Below are positions 27,254-35,642 of a stretch of 51,197 nucleotides of DNA, piece by piece. Within the stretch, counting starts at the first letter, position 1. Every line of letters starts with the position of its first letter. The notes beneath the pieces were generated by a model. It saw only the letters and a list, made by a program, of their open reading frames with translations, did no database searches and was not told where the DNA came from. The stretch covers positions 1-51,197 of the forward strand of contig NZ_LMLP01000004.1 in NCBI RefSeq assembly GCF_001421965.1. The letters are read 5' to 3'. This stretch comes from Sphingomonas sp. Leaf67 (GTDB lineage: Bacteria; Pseudomonadota; Alphaproteobacteria; Sphingomonadales; Sphingomonadaceae). The position numbers and the translations under genes are program-made.

Positions 27254-27327
27254 ATCATTCCCCGACCGCCCTGCGCCTGTCATGCCAGCGGGTAGCCGCC
27301 CGATCTACATCAATGATCGGCATTCCG

Positions 27328-27347
27328 CGTTGCAAAAATGAGCGCAC
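27328..27347 (+). promoter_or_regulatory. Candidate purine-regulon operator between the permease-xdh operon and the adenosine-deaminase-like gene
   Basis: CGTTGCAAAAATGAGCGCAC differs at one of its first 19 bases from the site at 17629-17648. It lies 75 bases upstream of the permease ATG and about 160 bases upstream of the divergent gene. A 12-base palindrome GCACCGCGGTGC (27344-27355) overlaps its right end. Confidence 0.5.
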
Positions 27348-27505
27348 CGCGGTGCAGGTGCGGTTCGGCGGGGTTCATCCGGGCGCGCGTTTTACGGCAA
27401 CGCGACGTCCCGGATATTGCGATGGGCGCGCCACGATCCGTCCCATAGACAGGCGGCAAGGGGGCCTGCGCCACGACCGGCGGGCATCATCAAAGGGGAA
27501 TGGCG

Positions 27506-29056
27506 ATGAACGCCCGTTGGAACGACGGCCGCATCCGCGCGCGCTTCGGCGCGGTACAGGCGGGATGGATGCTGGCGGCGGCGCTGCTGTGCGGTGCCGC
27601 CGCGCCGCGCGACGCGGTGACGCCCGAAGCGCGGACCGCCGCGTATCTCGACCGGATCGCCGACAGTCCGCCACGGCTGCGCATGTTCCTGCAGACCATG
27701 CCCAAGGGGGGCGACCTGCACAATCATGCCGGCGGTGCGATCTACGCCGAGGACATGCTCAACTGGGCGGCGGCGGAGGGGCTGTGCCTGTCGATCGATC
27801 CGGCGGGGATGGCGCCGCCGCCGTGCGACGCGCCCGGCCGGGTCGCGGCGGCGGATCTGGTGCGGGATTATCCGCGCTATGCCGCCTTCGTCGACGCCTT
27901 CTCAACGCGTGGTTTCGAAGGCGGCACCGGCGATCCGCGCGTGTCGGGCTATGATCGCTTCTTCTCCACCTTCGGCGCGTTCTGGCCGATCGCCGCGCGT
28001 CATGGGGGCAAGGTGATGGCGATCAGCCGCCAGCAGGCCGCCGCCGACAACCTGTCCTACGCCGAATTGAGCACCGGTTCGGCGGCGACGCAGCCGTTGC
28101 TGGCGAAGGTCGGCGACGGCGACGTGCGCGACCTGGCGGCGCTGTACGCGCGGATCGCGCCCGAATTGCCCGACGCGGTGCGGACGACGCGCAAGGAATA
28201 TGACGGCTATGACGCGGAAATGGCGGCGATCGACGGCTGCGCGACGCCCGTGCCCAAGCCCGCCTGCGCGACCGAAATCCGTTATCAATATGCCGCCATC
28301 CGCACCCGGCCGCCGGCGCAGGTCTTTGCCGAACTGGCGCTGGGCTTCGCGCTGGTACAGGCCGATCCGCGCTTCGTCGCGGTCAACATCGTCGCGCCCG
28401 AACATGACCCGGTCGCGCTGCGCGACTATGCGCTGCACATGCGGATGCTGCGGTTCCTGAAGGAACGCTATCCCGCCGTGCAGCTGTCGTTGCATGCCGG
28501 TGAACTGACGCTGGGGCTGGTGCCGCCGCGCGATCTGGCGTTCCATATCCATGATGCGGTGACGGTCGCCGGGGCGCGGCGGATCGGCCATGGCATCGAC
28601 ATTTCCTACGAAACCGATGCCCGCGCGCTGCTGGCGCGGATGGCGCGGGACCGGGTGGCGGTGGAAATCAATTTGACCAGTAATGCCGTCATCCTGGGGG
28701 TGAAGGGGCGCGACCATCCCCTGTCACTCTATCGGCAGGCGGGGGTGCCGGTCGTGCTGTCGACCGACGACGAAGGCGTTTCGCGCAGCGACATGACCAA
28801 CGAATATCTGCGCGCGGTGACCGAGCAGAAGCTGCGCTACCGCGATCTGAAGCAGATTGCCCGCGATTCGCTCCATTATGCGTTCCTGTCGGGCGACAGC
28901 CTCTGGCAGGATCGGGCGGGCGGTTCCCGCGTGCCGGCGTGTCGGCTTCTCGATTCCGACCCCTGCCGCATTTTTACCGCCACCCATGCGAAGGCGCGTC
29001 TCGAAGTGCGGTTAGAGCGCGACTTCGACCGGTTCGAGCGGCAGCGGTTCGACTGA
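27506..29056 (+). CDS. Exported adenosine deaminase-like protein
   Basis: 516 residues with a type I signal peptide (hydrophobic core GWMLAAALLCGAAA), unlike cytoplasmic Add. Zinc ligands H72 and H74 are in GGDLHNHAGGA, LSLHAGEL holds the third histidine and catalytic glutamate region, RIGHGIDISYE and LSTDDEGVSRSD give the remaining ligand and catalytic aspartate. The layout resembles secreted ADA/ADGF-type enzymes more than short Add proteins. The predicted reaction is adenosine to inosine in the periplasm or outside the cell. ATG 27506 has AGGGGA six bases upstream and is preferred to 27500. It is divergent from the permease-xdh operon and shares its regulatory region. Confidence 0.85.
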   Translation: MNARWNDGRIRARFGAVQAGWMLAAALLCGAAAPRDAVTPEARTAAYLDRIADSPPRLRMFLQTMPKGGDLHNHAGGAIYAEDMLNWAAAEGLCLSIDPAGMAPPPCDAPGRVAAADLVRDYPRYAAFVDAFSTRGFEGGTGDPRVSGYDRFFSTFGAFWPIAARHGGKVMAISRQQAAADNLSYAELSTGSAATQPLLAKVGDGDVRDLAALYARIAPELPDAVRTTRKEYDGYDAEMAAIDGCATPVPKPACATEIRYQYAAIRTRPPAQVFAELALGFALVQADPRFVAVNIVAPEHDPVALRDYALHMRMLRFLKERYPAVQLSLHAGELTLGLVPPRDLAFHIHDAVTVAGARRIGHGIDISYETDARALLARMARDRVAVEINLTSNAVILGVKGRDHPLSLYRQAGVPVVLSTDDEGVSRSDMTNEYLRAVTEQKLRYRDLKQIARDSLHYAFLSGDSLWQDRAGGSRVPACRLLDSDPCRIFTATHAKARLEVRLERDFDRFERQRFD

Positions 29057-29073
29057 TCCCGCCGGCCAATGGG

Positions 29074-29094
29074 GTGCGCGAAAAATGCGCGCAC
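29074..29094. promoter_or_regulatory. Perfect dyad GTGCGCG-N7-CGCGCAC upstream of the ten-gene purine operon
   Basis: Seven-base arms at 29074-29080 and 29088-29094 flank AAAAATG. The centre and right half align with the AAAAAT(G/T)AGCGCA core of the sites at 17629 and 27328, suggesting the same regulator. Confidence 0.5.
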
Positions 29095-29096
29095 TC

Positions 29097-29116
29097 GAAG
29101 CGCAATATTGTGCTTC
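29097..29116. promoter_or_regulatory. 20-bp palindrome upstream of the ten-gene purine operon
   Basis: GAAGCGCAATATTGTGCTTC is self-complementary except for one symmetric base pair. It begins two bases after the previous dyad and lies 74 bases before the HpxX start, a good position for an activator or repressor site. Confidence 0.5.
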
Positions 29117-29189
29117 CGATACGTGATTCGTCACCGCTACCAAGGGGGCGCGCTGCGGTCCGGTGCGGCACGCGATGGGAGATACTGGC

Positions 29190-29342
29190 ATGACCCCGGC
29201 AACCGACGACGAACGGCGACTTGCCCTGCTGCTGGCCGATCGCCTCGGTCTGATGATCCCCCCGGCCGCGCTGGACGGTGTGGTCGCGAACCAGCGGTTG
29301 CTGGCGCGGCATCATGCCGCCGTGCGCGGGGATGCGCGATGA
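29190..29342 (+). CDS. hpxX: HpxX / AtzG-like small protein (DUF4089)
   Basis: A 50-residue protein that matches the DUF4089 family: two helices with LALLLADRLGLMIPPAAL and VVANQRLLARHHAAV. In the hpxWXYZ system for oxalurate use, and in the AtzG-AtzE complex of cyanurate degradation, this small GatC-like protein pairs with the amidase encoded next door and stabilises it (family knowledge). It is the first gene of the plus-strand operon; its TGA overlaps the amidase ATG by four bases. The upstream sequence contains GGGAGATACTGGC before the ATG as a likely ribosome binding site. Confidence 0.75.
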   Translation: MTPATDDERRLALLLADRLGLMIPPAALDGVVANQRLLARHHAAVRGDAR

Positions 29343-30694
29343 GTGATCCCGGCACGGCGACGGCGATCGCCGCCGATGTCCGCTCAGGGCGGCGCTCCGC
29401 GCACGCGGTCGCGACCGAAACGCTCGACCGCATCGCGCGCCACGACCGGCTGAACGCCGCGACCCGGCTGTTGCGGCAGCGGGCGCTGGCGGACGCGGCG
29501 CGGGTCGATGCCGCCGTCGCCGCCGGGCGCGATCCGGGACCGCTGGCCGGCGTCCCCTTTGCGGTAAAGGACCTGTTCGACGTTGCCGGCGAGCCGACCA
29601 CGGCGGGCGCACGACAACGGGCGATTGCCCCTGCCGCGACCCGCGATGCGCCGGTCGTCGCCCGGCTGTGCGCGGCGGGGGCCGTGCTGGTGGCGACGAC
29701 CAATATGGACGAATTCGCCTATGGGTTTTCGACCGAGAACGCGCATTTCGGCACCACCCGCAACCCGCATGATCCCGACCGGCTGGCGGGCGGATCGTCG
29801 GGCGGATCGGCGGCGCTGGTCGGGGCCGGGCTGGTGCCGCTGGCGCTGGGGTCGGACACCAACGGATCAATCCGCGTACCGGCCAGCCTGTGCGGCATTT
29901 ACGGCCTGCGTCCGACCTTCGGCGCGGTGCCGGTCGAGGGGGTCTATCCCTTTGTCGAGCGGCTCGACACCGTCGGATGGTTCGTGCGGTCGGTCGAAGA
30001 CCTTGCCATCGCCCATGCGGTGATGGCCGGCACGGTACCGGCATCGGACCCGATCGAGTCCCCGCGCGTCGCGGTGCTCGGTGGATGGTTCGCGACGCGC
30101 GCCGATGCCACGATTCTTGCCGGGATCGATCGCATCGCGCGTTATTTGCTTGCCGGACCAGCGGTCGTGCTGCCCTCCGCCGCCGCGGCGCGGTCGGCCG
30201 GTTTCGTGCTGACGGGGGCGGAGGGGGGGCATCGCCATCTGTCGGCGCTGCGCCGCGATGCGATGGCGTTCGATCCGGTCACGCGCGACCGGCTGATCGC
30301 CGGGGCGCTCCAGCCGGTCGCCGCCGTCCGCGAAGCCGAAGCGGTCGCCGATCGTTTCGCCGGCGAAGTCGCCGACGCGCTGGCCGGGCACGACCTGTTG
30401 CTGGCCCCCGCAACGCCGATGGCCGCGCCGCGGATCGACGCGACGACGGTCGTCATCGACGGCGAAACGCTGTCGGCGCGGGCCGATCTGGGCCTGCATA
30501 CCCAGCCGCTGAGCATTGCCGGCGTGCCGATCCTGTCGGTGCCGCTACACCAGAGCGACGGGGCGATGCCGATCGGCGTGCAACTGATCGCCGCGTCGGG
30601 ACGTGAGGGATTGCAGTTCGACACGGCGGCGGCGCTGGTCGCGGCCGGGCTGGTCGCCTGTACGCCGGCACCGCCATGGGCGCAGGCGGCATGA
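29339..30694 (+). CDS. hpxY: AtzE-family amidase (HpxY-like, oxalurate pathway)
   Basis: 451 residues of the amidase-signature family. The Ser-Ser-Lys triad is visible: K77 in GVPFAVKDLFD, S153-S154 in AGGSSGGSAAL, and nucleophile S177 in GSDTNGSIRVPAS. The DTNGSIR form, rather than DTGGSIR, is typical of the AtzE/HpxY branch. In Klebsiella the hpxWXYZ cluster is needed for growth on oxalurate; this enzyme probably hydrolyses oxalurate or a product of it. It overlaps HpxX and HpxW genes by four bases each. The exact substrate is not proven by sequence. Confidence 0.82.
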   Translation: MSDPGTATAIAADVRSGRRSAHAVATETLDRIARHDRLNAATRLLRQRALADAARVDAAVAAGRDPGPLAGVPFAVKDLFDVAGEPTTAGARQRAIAPAATRDAPVVARLCAAGAVLVATTNMDEFAYGFSTENAHFGTTRNPHDPDRLAGGSSGGSAALVGAGLVPLALGSDTNGSIRVPASLCGIYGLRPTFGAVPVEGVYPFVERLDTVGWFVRSVEDLAIAHAVMAGTVPASDPIESPRVAVLGGWFATRADATILAGIDRIARYLLAGPAVVLPSAAAARSAGFVLTGAEGGHRHLSALRRDAMAFDPVTRDRLIAGALQPVAAVREAEAVADRFAGEVADALAGHDLLLAPATPMAAPRIDATTVVIDGETLSARADLGLHTQPLSIAGVPILSVPLHQSDGAMPIGVQLIAASGREGLQFDTAAALVAAGLVACTPAPPWAQAA

Positions 30695-32274
30695 CGCGCG
30701 CGACGCTCCGGTCGCTGCGCGGCATGGTCAGCGCGCCGCATCATCTGGCGGCACAGGCCGGGCGCGACGTGCTGGCCGATGGCGGCAGCGCGGTCGAGGC
30801 GGCGGTGGCGACCGCCGCGTGCCTTGCCGTCGTCTATCCGCACATGACCGGCATCGGCGGCGACGGGTTCTGGCTGGTCGCCGAACCGGACGGCCGCAAC
30901 TGGGCGATCGACGGCAGCGGCGCGGCGGCGATGGCGGCGGACCGTTCGCTGTACCAGGGCCATGCGACGATCCCGTGGCGCGGGCCGCTGGCGGCGAACA
31001 CCGTGGCGGGGACGGTCGCGGGATGGCGGGCGGCGCTGGCTGAGGGCGATGCCACGCTGCCGTTGGACCGGGTGCTGCGCGATGCGATCCACCATGCGCG
31101 GACCGGGGTGGTCGTTACCGCCGGCGGCGCGCAGGTCGCTGCCGCCGTGTCGTATGCGCTGCGCGACCTGCCCGGCGACTATGCCTGCATCTTCGAACCC
31201 GAAGGCCGGCCACTGATCGAAGGCGACCTGTTGCGGCAACCGGCGCTGGCGGCGACGCTGGAACGACTGGCGGGTGACGGGCTGGACGGTTTCTATCGTG
31301 GCGGGCTGGCACAGGCGATCGCCGCCGATCTCGCGCGGCTCGGCAGTCCGCTGGTGGCTGCGGATCTTGCGGCGTTCGATGCGCGGCCGGTGGAGTCGCT
31401 GTCGGTAGCCATCACTGGTGCGCGGCTGCTGAACCTGCCGCCGCCGACGCAGGGGGTCGCGTCGCTGTTGATCCTTGCGCTGTTCGACCGGATGCGGGAC
31501 GTCGAGCGTGACGGGTTCGGCCATGTCCACCGGTTGGTCGAGGCGACGAAACAGGCGTTCCGCTGGCGCGATGCGCATGTCGGCGATCCGGCGACGATGG
31601 CGCAGGATGCGCAGGCGATGCTGGACGATGCCGCCGCGATCGACCGGATGGCCGGCGCGATCGATCTCGGGCGGGCGGCTCCATGGCCGCATCCGTCGGC
31701 ACTGGGCGACACCACCTGGTTCGGCGCGGCGGATGCGCGGGGTCAGGTCGTCAGCTGTATCCAGAGCACCTATTTCGAATTCGGATCGGGCATCGTGCTG
31801 CCGCAGACCGGGATCGTCTGGCAGAATCGGGGATGCTCGTTCGCGCTCGACGGCGATGGGCCGAACCGGCTGCGGCCCGGTGCGCGGCCGTTTCATACGC
31901 TCAATCCGGCGCTGGCGCGGTTCGATGACGGTCGCGTCATGGCCTATGGCACGATGGGGGGCGAGGGGCAGCCGCAGACGCAGGCGGCGGTCTTCACCCG
32001 CCACGCGCTGTTCGGTCAGTCGTTGCAGGCGGCGGTGGATGCACCGCGCTGGCTGCTGGGGCGGACGTGGGGCGATCAGAGCACCACGCTGAAGATCGAG
32101 GCGGGGTTCGATCCGGCGCTGTACGAACAACTGGCGGCGGCGAGCCATGCGGTCGAGCGCGTGGCCGCAGGGTCGTCGATGATGGGCCATGCCGGGGCGA
32201 TCGTGCGCCATCCGAACGGCGTGATCGAGGGGGCGACCGATCCGCGCAGCGACGGGATGGTGGCGACATGGTGA
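30691..32274 (+). CDS. hpxW: Gamma-glutamyltransferase-family oxamate amidohydrolase (HpxW-like)
   Basis: 527 residues of the Ntn-hydrolase gamma-glutamyltransferase family. The likely autoprocessing nucleophile is T341 in LGDTTWFGAAD, and GGNGGDGFW-type N-terminal motifs appear as GIGGDGFWLV. The small-subunit region has GEGQPQTQAAVF. HpxW of Klebsiella hydrolyses oxamate to oxalate and ammonia in urate degradation, and the neighbourhood here is the same, so that role is preferred over glutathione metabolism. There is no signal peptide, in contrast to periplasmic glutathione hydrolases. It overlaps HpxY by four and HpxK by seven bases. Confidence 0.83.
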   Translation: MTRATLRSLRGMVSAPHHLAAQAGRDVLADGGSAVEAAVATAACLAVVYPHMTGIGGDGFWLVAEPDGRNWAIDGSGAAAMAADRSLYQGHATIPWRGPLAANTVAGTVAGWRAALAEGDATLPLDRVLRDAIHHARTGVVVTAGGAQVAAAVSYALRDLPGDYACIFEPEGRPLIEGDLLRQPALAATLERLAGDGLDGFYRGGLAQAIAADLARLGSPLVAADLAAFDARPVESLSVAITGARLLNLPPPTQGVASLLILALFDRMRDVERDGFGHVHRLVEATKQAFRWRDAHVGDPATMAQDAQAMLDDAAAIDRMAGAIDLGRAAPWPHPSALGDTTWFGAADARGQVVSCIQSTYFEFGSGIVLPQTGIVWQNRGCSFALDGDGPNRLRPGARPFHTLNPALARFDDGRVMAYGTMGGEGQPQTQAAVFTRHALFGQSLQAAVDAPRWLLGRTWGDQSTTLKIEAGFDPALYEQLAAASHAVERVAAGSSMMGHAGAIVRHPNGVIEGATDPRSDGMVATW

Positions 32275-33524
32275 CGACGACCGCGTCGGGTGCCCGGGCG
32301 GCGGCACGCTGTCTCGACCTGTCGCGCGCGCCTTACAGTGACAGCGCGGACCGGCTCTTCCGCGGCTGGCTGACCCCGGCCTATCGCGCGACGATCGAGC
32401 GGGTCGGGGCATGGATGGAAGCGGCGGGCATGACCGTGCGCCGCGACGCCGCGATCAACCTGATCGGTCGCTATGAAGGCACGCGCTCGGACGCGCCGGC
32501 GCTGGTGATCGGCAGCCACCTCGACAGCGTGCGCGACGGTGGTGCCTATGACGGGCCGCTCGGCGTCATGCTCGGCATCGAATGCGTCGCCGCGCTCCAT
32601 GCCGAAGGACGTCGCCTGCCGTTCGCGATCGAGGTGATCGGCTTCGGCGACGAGGAAGGATCGCGCTTTCCCGCAGCGATGCTCGGCAGCCGTGCGGTGG
32701 CGGGAACGCTGACGCCCGGTGCCGCCGACATGGCCGATGCGGCGGCGATCGGCGTCGATGCGGCACTGCGCGCGTTCGGGAGCGAGGCGGCGGCGCTGGC
32801 CACCGCACGCCGGGCACCGGGCACCATGCTCGCCTATCTCGAAACGCATATCGAACAGGGGCCGGTGCTGGAGGCCGAAGGGCTGGCGCTGGGCACCGTT
32901 ACCGGCATCGCCGCGCAATTGCGCCTCGCAGTGACGGTCGGCGGGGTGGCGGGACATGCCGGCACGGTGACGATGCAACTGCGCCGTGACGCGCTGGCCG
33001 CCGCCGCGCGCATGGTGTCGGCCATCGAGGATATCGCGGTCGCCGATGCGTCAGATCTGGTCGCGACGGTCGGGCGGATCGAGGTCGCGCCGGGGGCGGC
33101 GAACGTCATTGCGGGCGAGGTGCGCTTCACCGTCGATATCCGCGCGGGCGCGACCGACCGGCGCGACCGGGCGGCGGTCGCGATCGGGGCGGCGATGGAC
33201 GCGATCGCCGGGGAACGGGGCGTGTCGATCACCGTGGCGACGATCCACGACCTGCCGCCATGCCCGTGCGACCCGGCGCTGATGGACCTGCTCGACGCCG
33301 CCATCGTCGCCACCGGGCAGCCGTCGCGGCGGCTGATGTCGGGGGCAGGGCATGACGCGATGGCGATGGTTGCGCTGGGGCCGGTGGCGATGCTGTTCGT
33401 GCGCTGCGCCGGCGGGATCAGCCATCATCCGGCCGAACATGTCGATCCGGCCGACGCCGACGCCGCCTTTGCCGCGATGCGCGGCTTCATCGACCGATTG
33501 GGAGAAGACTATCGTGACGCCTGA
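32268..33524 (+). CDS. hpxK: Allantoate amidohydrolase (M20 family, HpxK-like)
   Basis: 418 residues of the M20 hydantoinase/carbamoylase family. Metal ligands appear in GSHLDSVRDGG, YDGPLGV, GFGDEEGSRFP, ETHIEQGPVLE and ISHHPAEHV. Related enzymes include ureidoglycolate amidohydrolases and beta-ureidopropionases; the position between HpxW and the ureidoglycine aminotransferase favours allantoate amidohydrolase, which yields ureidoglycine, CO2 and ammonia. Its ATG lies within the end of HpxW (seven-base overlap) and its end overlaps the next gene by 11 bases. Confidence 0.86.
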   Translation: MVTTTASGARAAARCLDLSRAPYSDSADRLFRGWLTPAYRATIERVGAWMEAAGMTVRRDAAINLIGRYEGTRSDAPALVIGSHLDSVRDGGAYDGPLGVMLGIECVAALHAEGRRLPFAIEVIGFGDEEGSRFPAAMLGSRAVAGTLTPGAADMADAAAIGVDAALRAFGSEAAALATARRAPGTMLAYLETHIEQGPVLEAEGLALGTVTGIAAQLRLAVTVGGVAGHAGTVTMQLRRDALAAAARMVSAIEDIAVADASDLVATVGRIEVAPGAANVIAGEVRFTVDIRAGATDRRDRAAVAIGAAMDAIAGERGVSITVATIHDLPPCPCDPALMDLLDAAIVATGQPSRRLMSGAGHDAMAMVALGPVAMLFVRCAGGISHHPAEHVDPADADAAFAAMRGFIDRLGEDYRDA

Positions 33525-34743
33525 CCTGTTCGGCGAGATCGATCCGCCGCAGCGGCTGTTGATGGGGCCGGGTCCGGTCAACGCCCATCCGCGCGTGCTG
33601 CGCGCAATGAGCGCCGACCTGCTCGGCCAGTTCGACCCGGAAATGACCGGCTACATGAATCAGGTCATGGCGCTGTACCGCCCGGTGTTCGGGACGGAGA
33701 ACCATTGGACCTTCCTGATCGACGGCACCGCGCGCGCGGCGATCGAGGCGTCGCTGGTGTCGCTGCTGGCCCCCGGCGACCGGCTGCTGGTCATCGATTT
33801 CGGCCGGTTCGGATTGCTGTTGCAGGAGATCGGCGAACGGATCGGGGCAACGGTCGAGCGGCTGTCGGTGCCGTGGGGGCAGACCGTGCCGATCGACGCC
33901 ATCGCCGACGCGATCGAGCGTACCGCGCCGATGGTCGTCGCCTGCGTCCATGGCGATACATCGACCACCATGGCGCAGCCGCTCGACGGGGTGGGGGCGT
34001 TGGTCCGTGCGGCGGGGGCATATCTGTACGTCGACGCGACCGCTACGATCGGCGGTATGGAGATCGCCACCGATCGCTGGGGCGCGGACATCGTCACCGG
34101 CGGGTTGCAGAAATGCCTTGGCGGTCCGTCGGGGTCGGCCCCGATCACCGTGTCGCCGCGCGCAGCGGAACGCATTCTCGGGCGGCGGCATGTCGAGAAG
34201 GGGATTCGCCGCGACGACCTGACCGATGCCGGTGGGGTGCGGATCGGCAGCAACTATTTCGACCTCGCGATGGTGATGGACTATTGGTCGGACAAGCGGC
34301 TGAACCACCACACCGAAGCCACGACCATGCTGTACGGCGCGCGCGAATGCGCCCGCGTGGCGCTGGGCGAGGGGTTGCCGGCGCGGTTCGCGCGCCATGC
34401 GGCGGCGGGACGGGCGGTGGTGGCGGGGGCGCGGGCGCTGGGGCTGGAGGTGTTCGGCGACGACCGTTTCCGCATGACCAACGTCACCGGCATCGTCATC
34501 CCGCACGGCGTCGACGGCGAGCGGGTCCGCGCCCGGATGCGCGAGGATTTCGAGATCGAGATCGGGACCGCGTTCGGACCGCTGCAGGGCAAGGTCTGGC
34601 GGATCGGCGCGATGGGATACAACGCCATGAAGCACAAAGTGCTGCTGACGCTGGCCGCACTGGAGGCGGTGTTGCGCACCGAAGGGCTGTTGCTGCCGTC
34701 CGGGGCCGGGGTCGATGCCGCCCTCGAAAGCTATGCCGCATGA
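33514..34743 (+). CDS. hpxJ: Ureidoglycine-glyoxylate aminotransferase (PucG/HpxJ type)
   Basis: 409 residues of the class V PLP aminotransferase family. LLMGPGPVNAHPRVL opens the protein and the PLP lysine is K200 in GGLQKCLGGPSGSAP. The PucG/HpxJ group transfers the amino group of ureidoglycine to glyoxylate, giving oxalurate and glycine. Alanine-glyoxylate and serine-pyruvate aminotransferases are relatives, but the operon context decides. The start is GTG 33514, supported by GGGAGAAG six bases upstream and lying inside the end of hpxK. It commits the pathway to oxalurate rather than ureidoglycolate. Confidence 0.86.
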   Translation: MTPDLFGEIDPPQRLLMGPGPVNAHPRVLRAMSADLLGQFDPEMTGYMNQVMALYRPVFGTENHWTFLIDGTARAAIEASLVSLLAPGDRLLVIDFGRFGLLLQEIGERIGATVERLSVPWGQTVPIDAIADAIERTAPMVVACVHGDTSTTMAQPLDGVGALVRAAGAYLYVDATATIGGMEIATDRWGADIVTGGLQKCLGGPSGSAPITVSPRAAERILGRRHVEKGIRRDDLTDAGGVRIGSNYFDLAMVMDYWSDKRLNHHTEATTMLYGARECARVALGEGLPARFARHAAAGRAVVAGARALGLEVFGDDRFRMTNVTGIVIPHGVDGERVRARMREDFEIEIGTAFGPLQGKVWRIGAMGYNAMKHKVLLTLAALEAVLRTEGLLLPSGAGVDAALESYAA

Positions 34744-35642
34744 TCCCCGAACGCGATCTGATCGGATATGGCGCATCGCCGCCCGATCCGCGCTGGCCGG
34801 GGCGTGCCCGCGTCGCGGTCCAGTTCGTCGTCAATGTCGAGGAGGGGGCTGAGAACAGCGTCCTGCACGGCGATGCCGGGTCGGAGGCGTTCCTGTCGGA
34901 AATGGTCGGTGCGGCGAGCCATCCGGCGCGGGCGATGGCGATGGAAAGCCTGTACGAATATGGTTCGCGCGCCGGCTTCTGGCGGCTGCACCGGCTGTTC
35001 GTGGAGCGGCAGGTGCCGGTGACGGCGTTCGCGGTCGCCACCGCGATGGCCGCCAATCCGGCGAGCGTCGATGCGATGCTGGCCGCCGAATGGGAGATCG
35101 CCAGCCACGGCCTGCGCTGGATCGATTACCAGCGCGTCCCGCCCGAGGTGGAGCGCGCGCATATCGCCGAGGCGATCGCGCTGCACGCCCGGCTGACGGG
35201 AGCGCGGCCGCTGGGCTGGTATCAGGGGCGGACCTCGCCCGCGACCGCCGCGCTGGTCGCTGCCGAGGGCGGGTTCGTCTATGACGCCGACAGCTATGCC
35301 GACGATCTGCCCTATTGGGACCGTCGCCATGCCGCCGCCAATGGCGGGCGGGCGCAACTGATCGTGCCCTATACGCTCGACGCCAATGATATGAAGTTCG
35401 TGGCGTATAACGGCTTTGCCGATGGCGAACCGTTTTTCCGCTATCTGCGCGACACGTTCGAGCAATTGCGAAGCGAGGGCGGGCGGATGATGTCGGTCGG
35501 GTTGCACGGGCGCATCGCCGGCCGGCCCGGCCGCGCGGCGGCGCTGGCCCGCTTCGTCGATCATGTGATCGCCAGCGGCGACGCATGGATCGCGCGCCGC
35601 ATCGATATCGCGCGACACTGGCAACAGGTGCACCCGGCATGA
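34740..35642 (+). CDS. puuE: Allantoinase PuuE (polysaccharide-deacetylase fold)
   Basis: 300 residues, the normal length for the cofactor-independent PuuE allantoinase, which belongs to the NodB/chitin deacetylase fold rather than the amidohydrolase superfamily. Typical segments are VQFVVNVEEGAENSVLHGD, EYGSRAGFWRLHRLF, EIASHGLRWIDY, GWYQGRTSP and YDADSYADDLPYW. It hydrolyses allantoin to allantoate. It overlaps the aminotransferase by four bases and HpxZ by four bases. Confidence 0.93.
   Translation: MIPERDLIGYGASPPDPRWPGRARVAVQFVVNVEEGAENSVLHGDAGSEAFLSEMVGAASHPARAMAMESLYEYGSRAGFWRLHRLFVERQVPVTAFAVATAMAANPASVDAMLAAEWEIASHGLRWIDYQRVPPEVERAHIAEAIALHARLTGARPLGWYQGRTSPATAALVAAEGGFVYDADSYADDLPYWDRRHAAANGGRAQLIVPYTLDANDMKFVAYNGFADGEPFFRYLRDTFEQLRSEGGRMMSVGLHGRIAGRPGRAAALARFVDHVIASGDAWIARRIDIARHWQQVHPA

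Noticed and set aside
27254..27505. Purine riboswitch in the leader of the permease or deaminase gene
   Set aside because: No three-way-junction layout with the conserved loop sequences of purine aptamers could be recognised; the region is better explained by protein operators.
30142..32412. Long minus-strand open frame opposite the HpxW-like gene
   Set aside because: The translation is arginine/proline-rich and without motifs, while the plus strand encodes a full gamma-glutamyltransferase-family protein in a tight operon.
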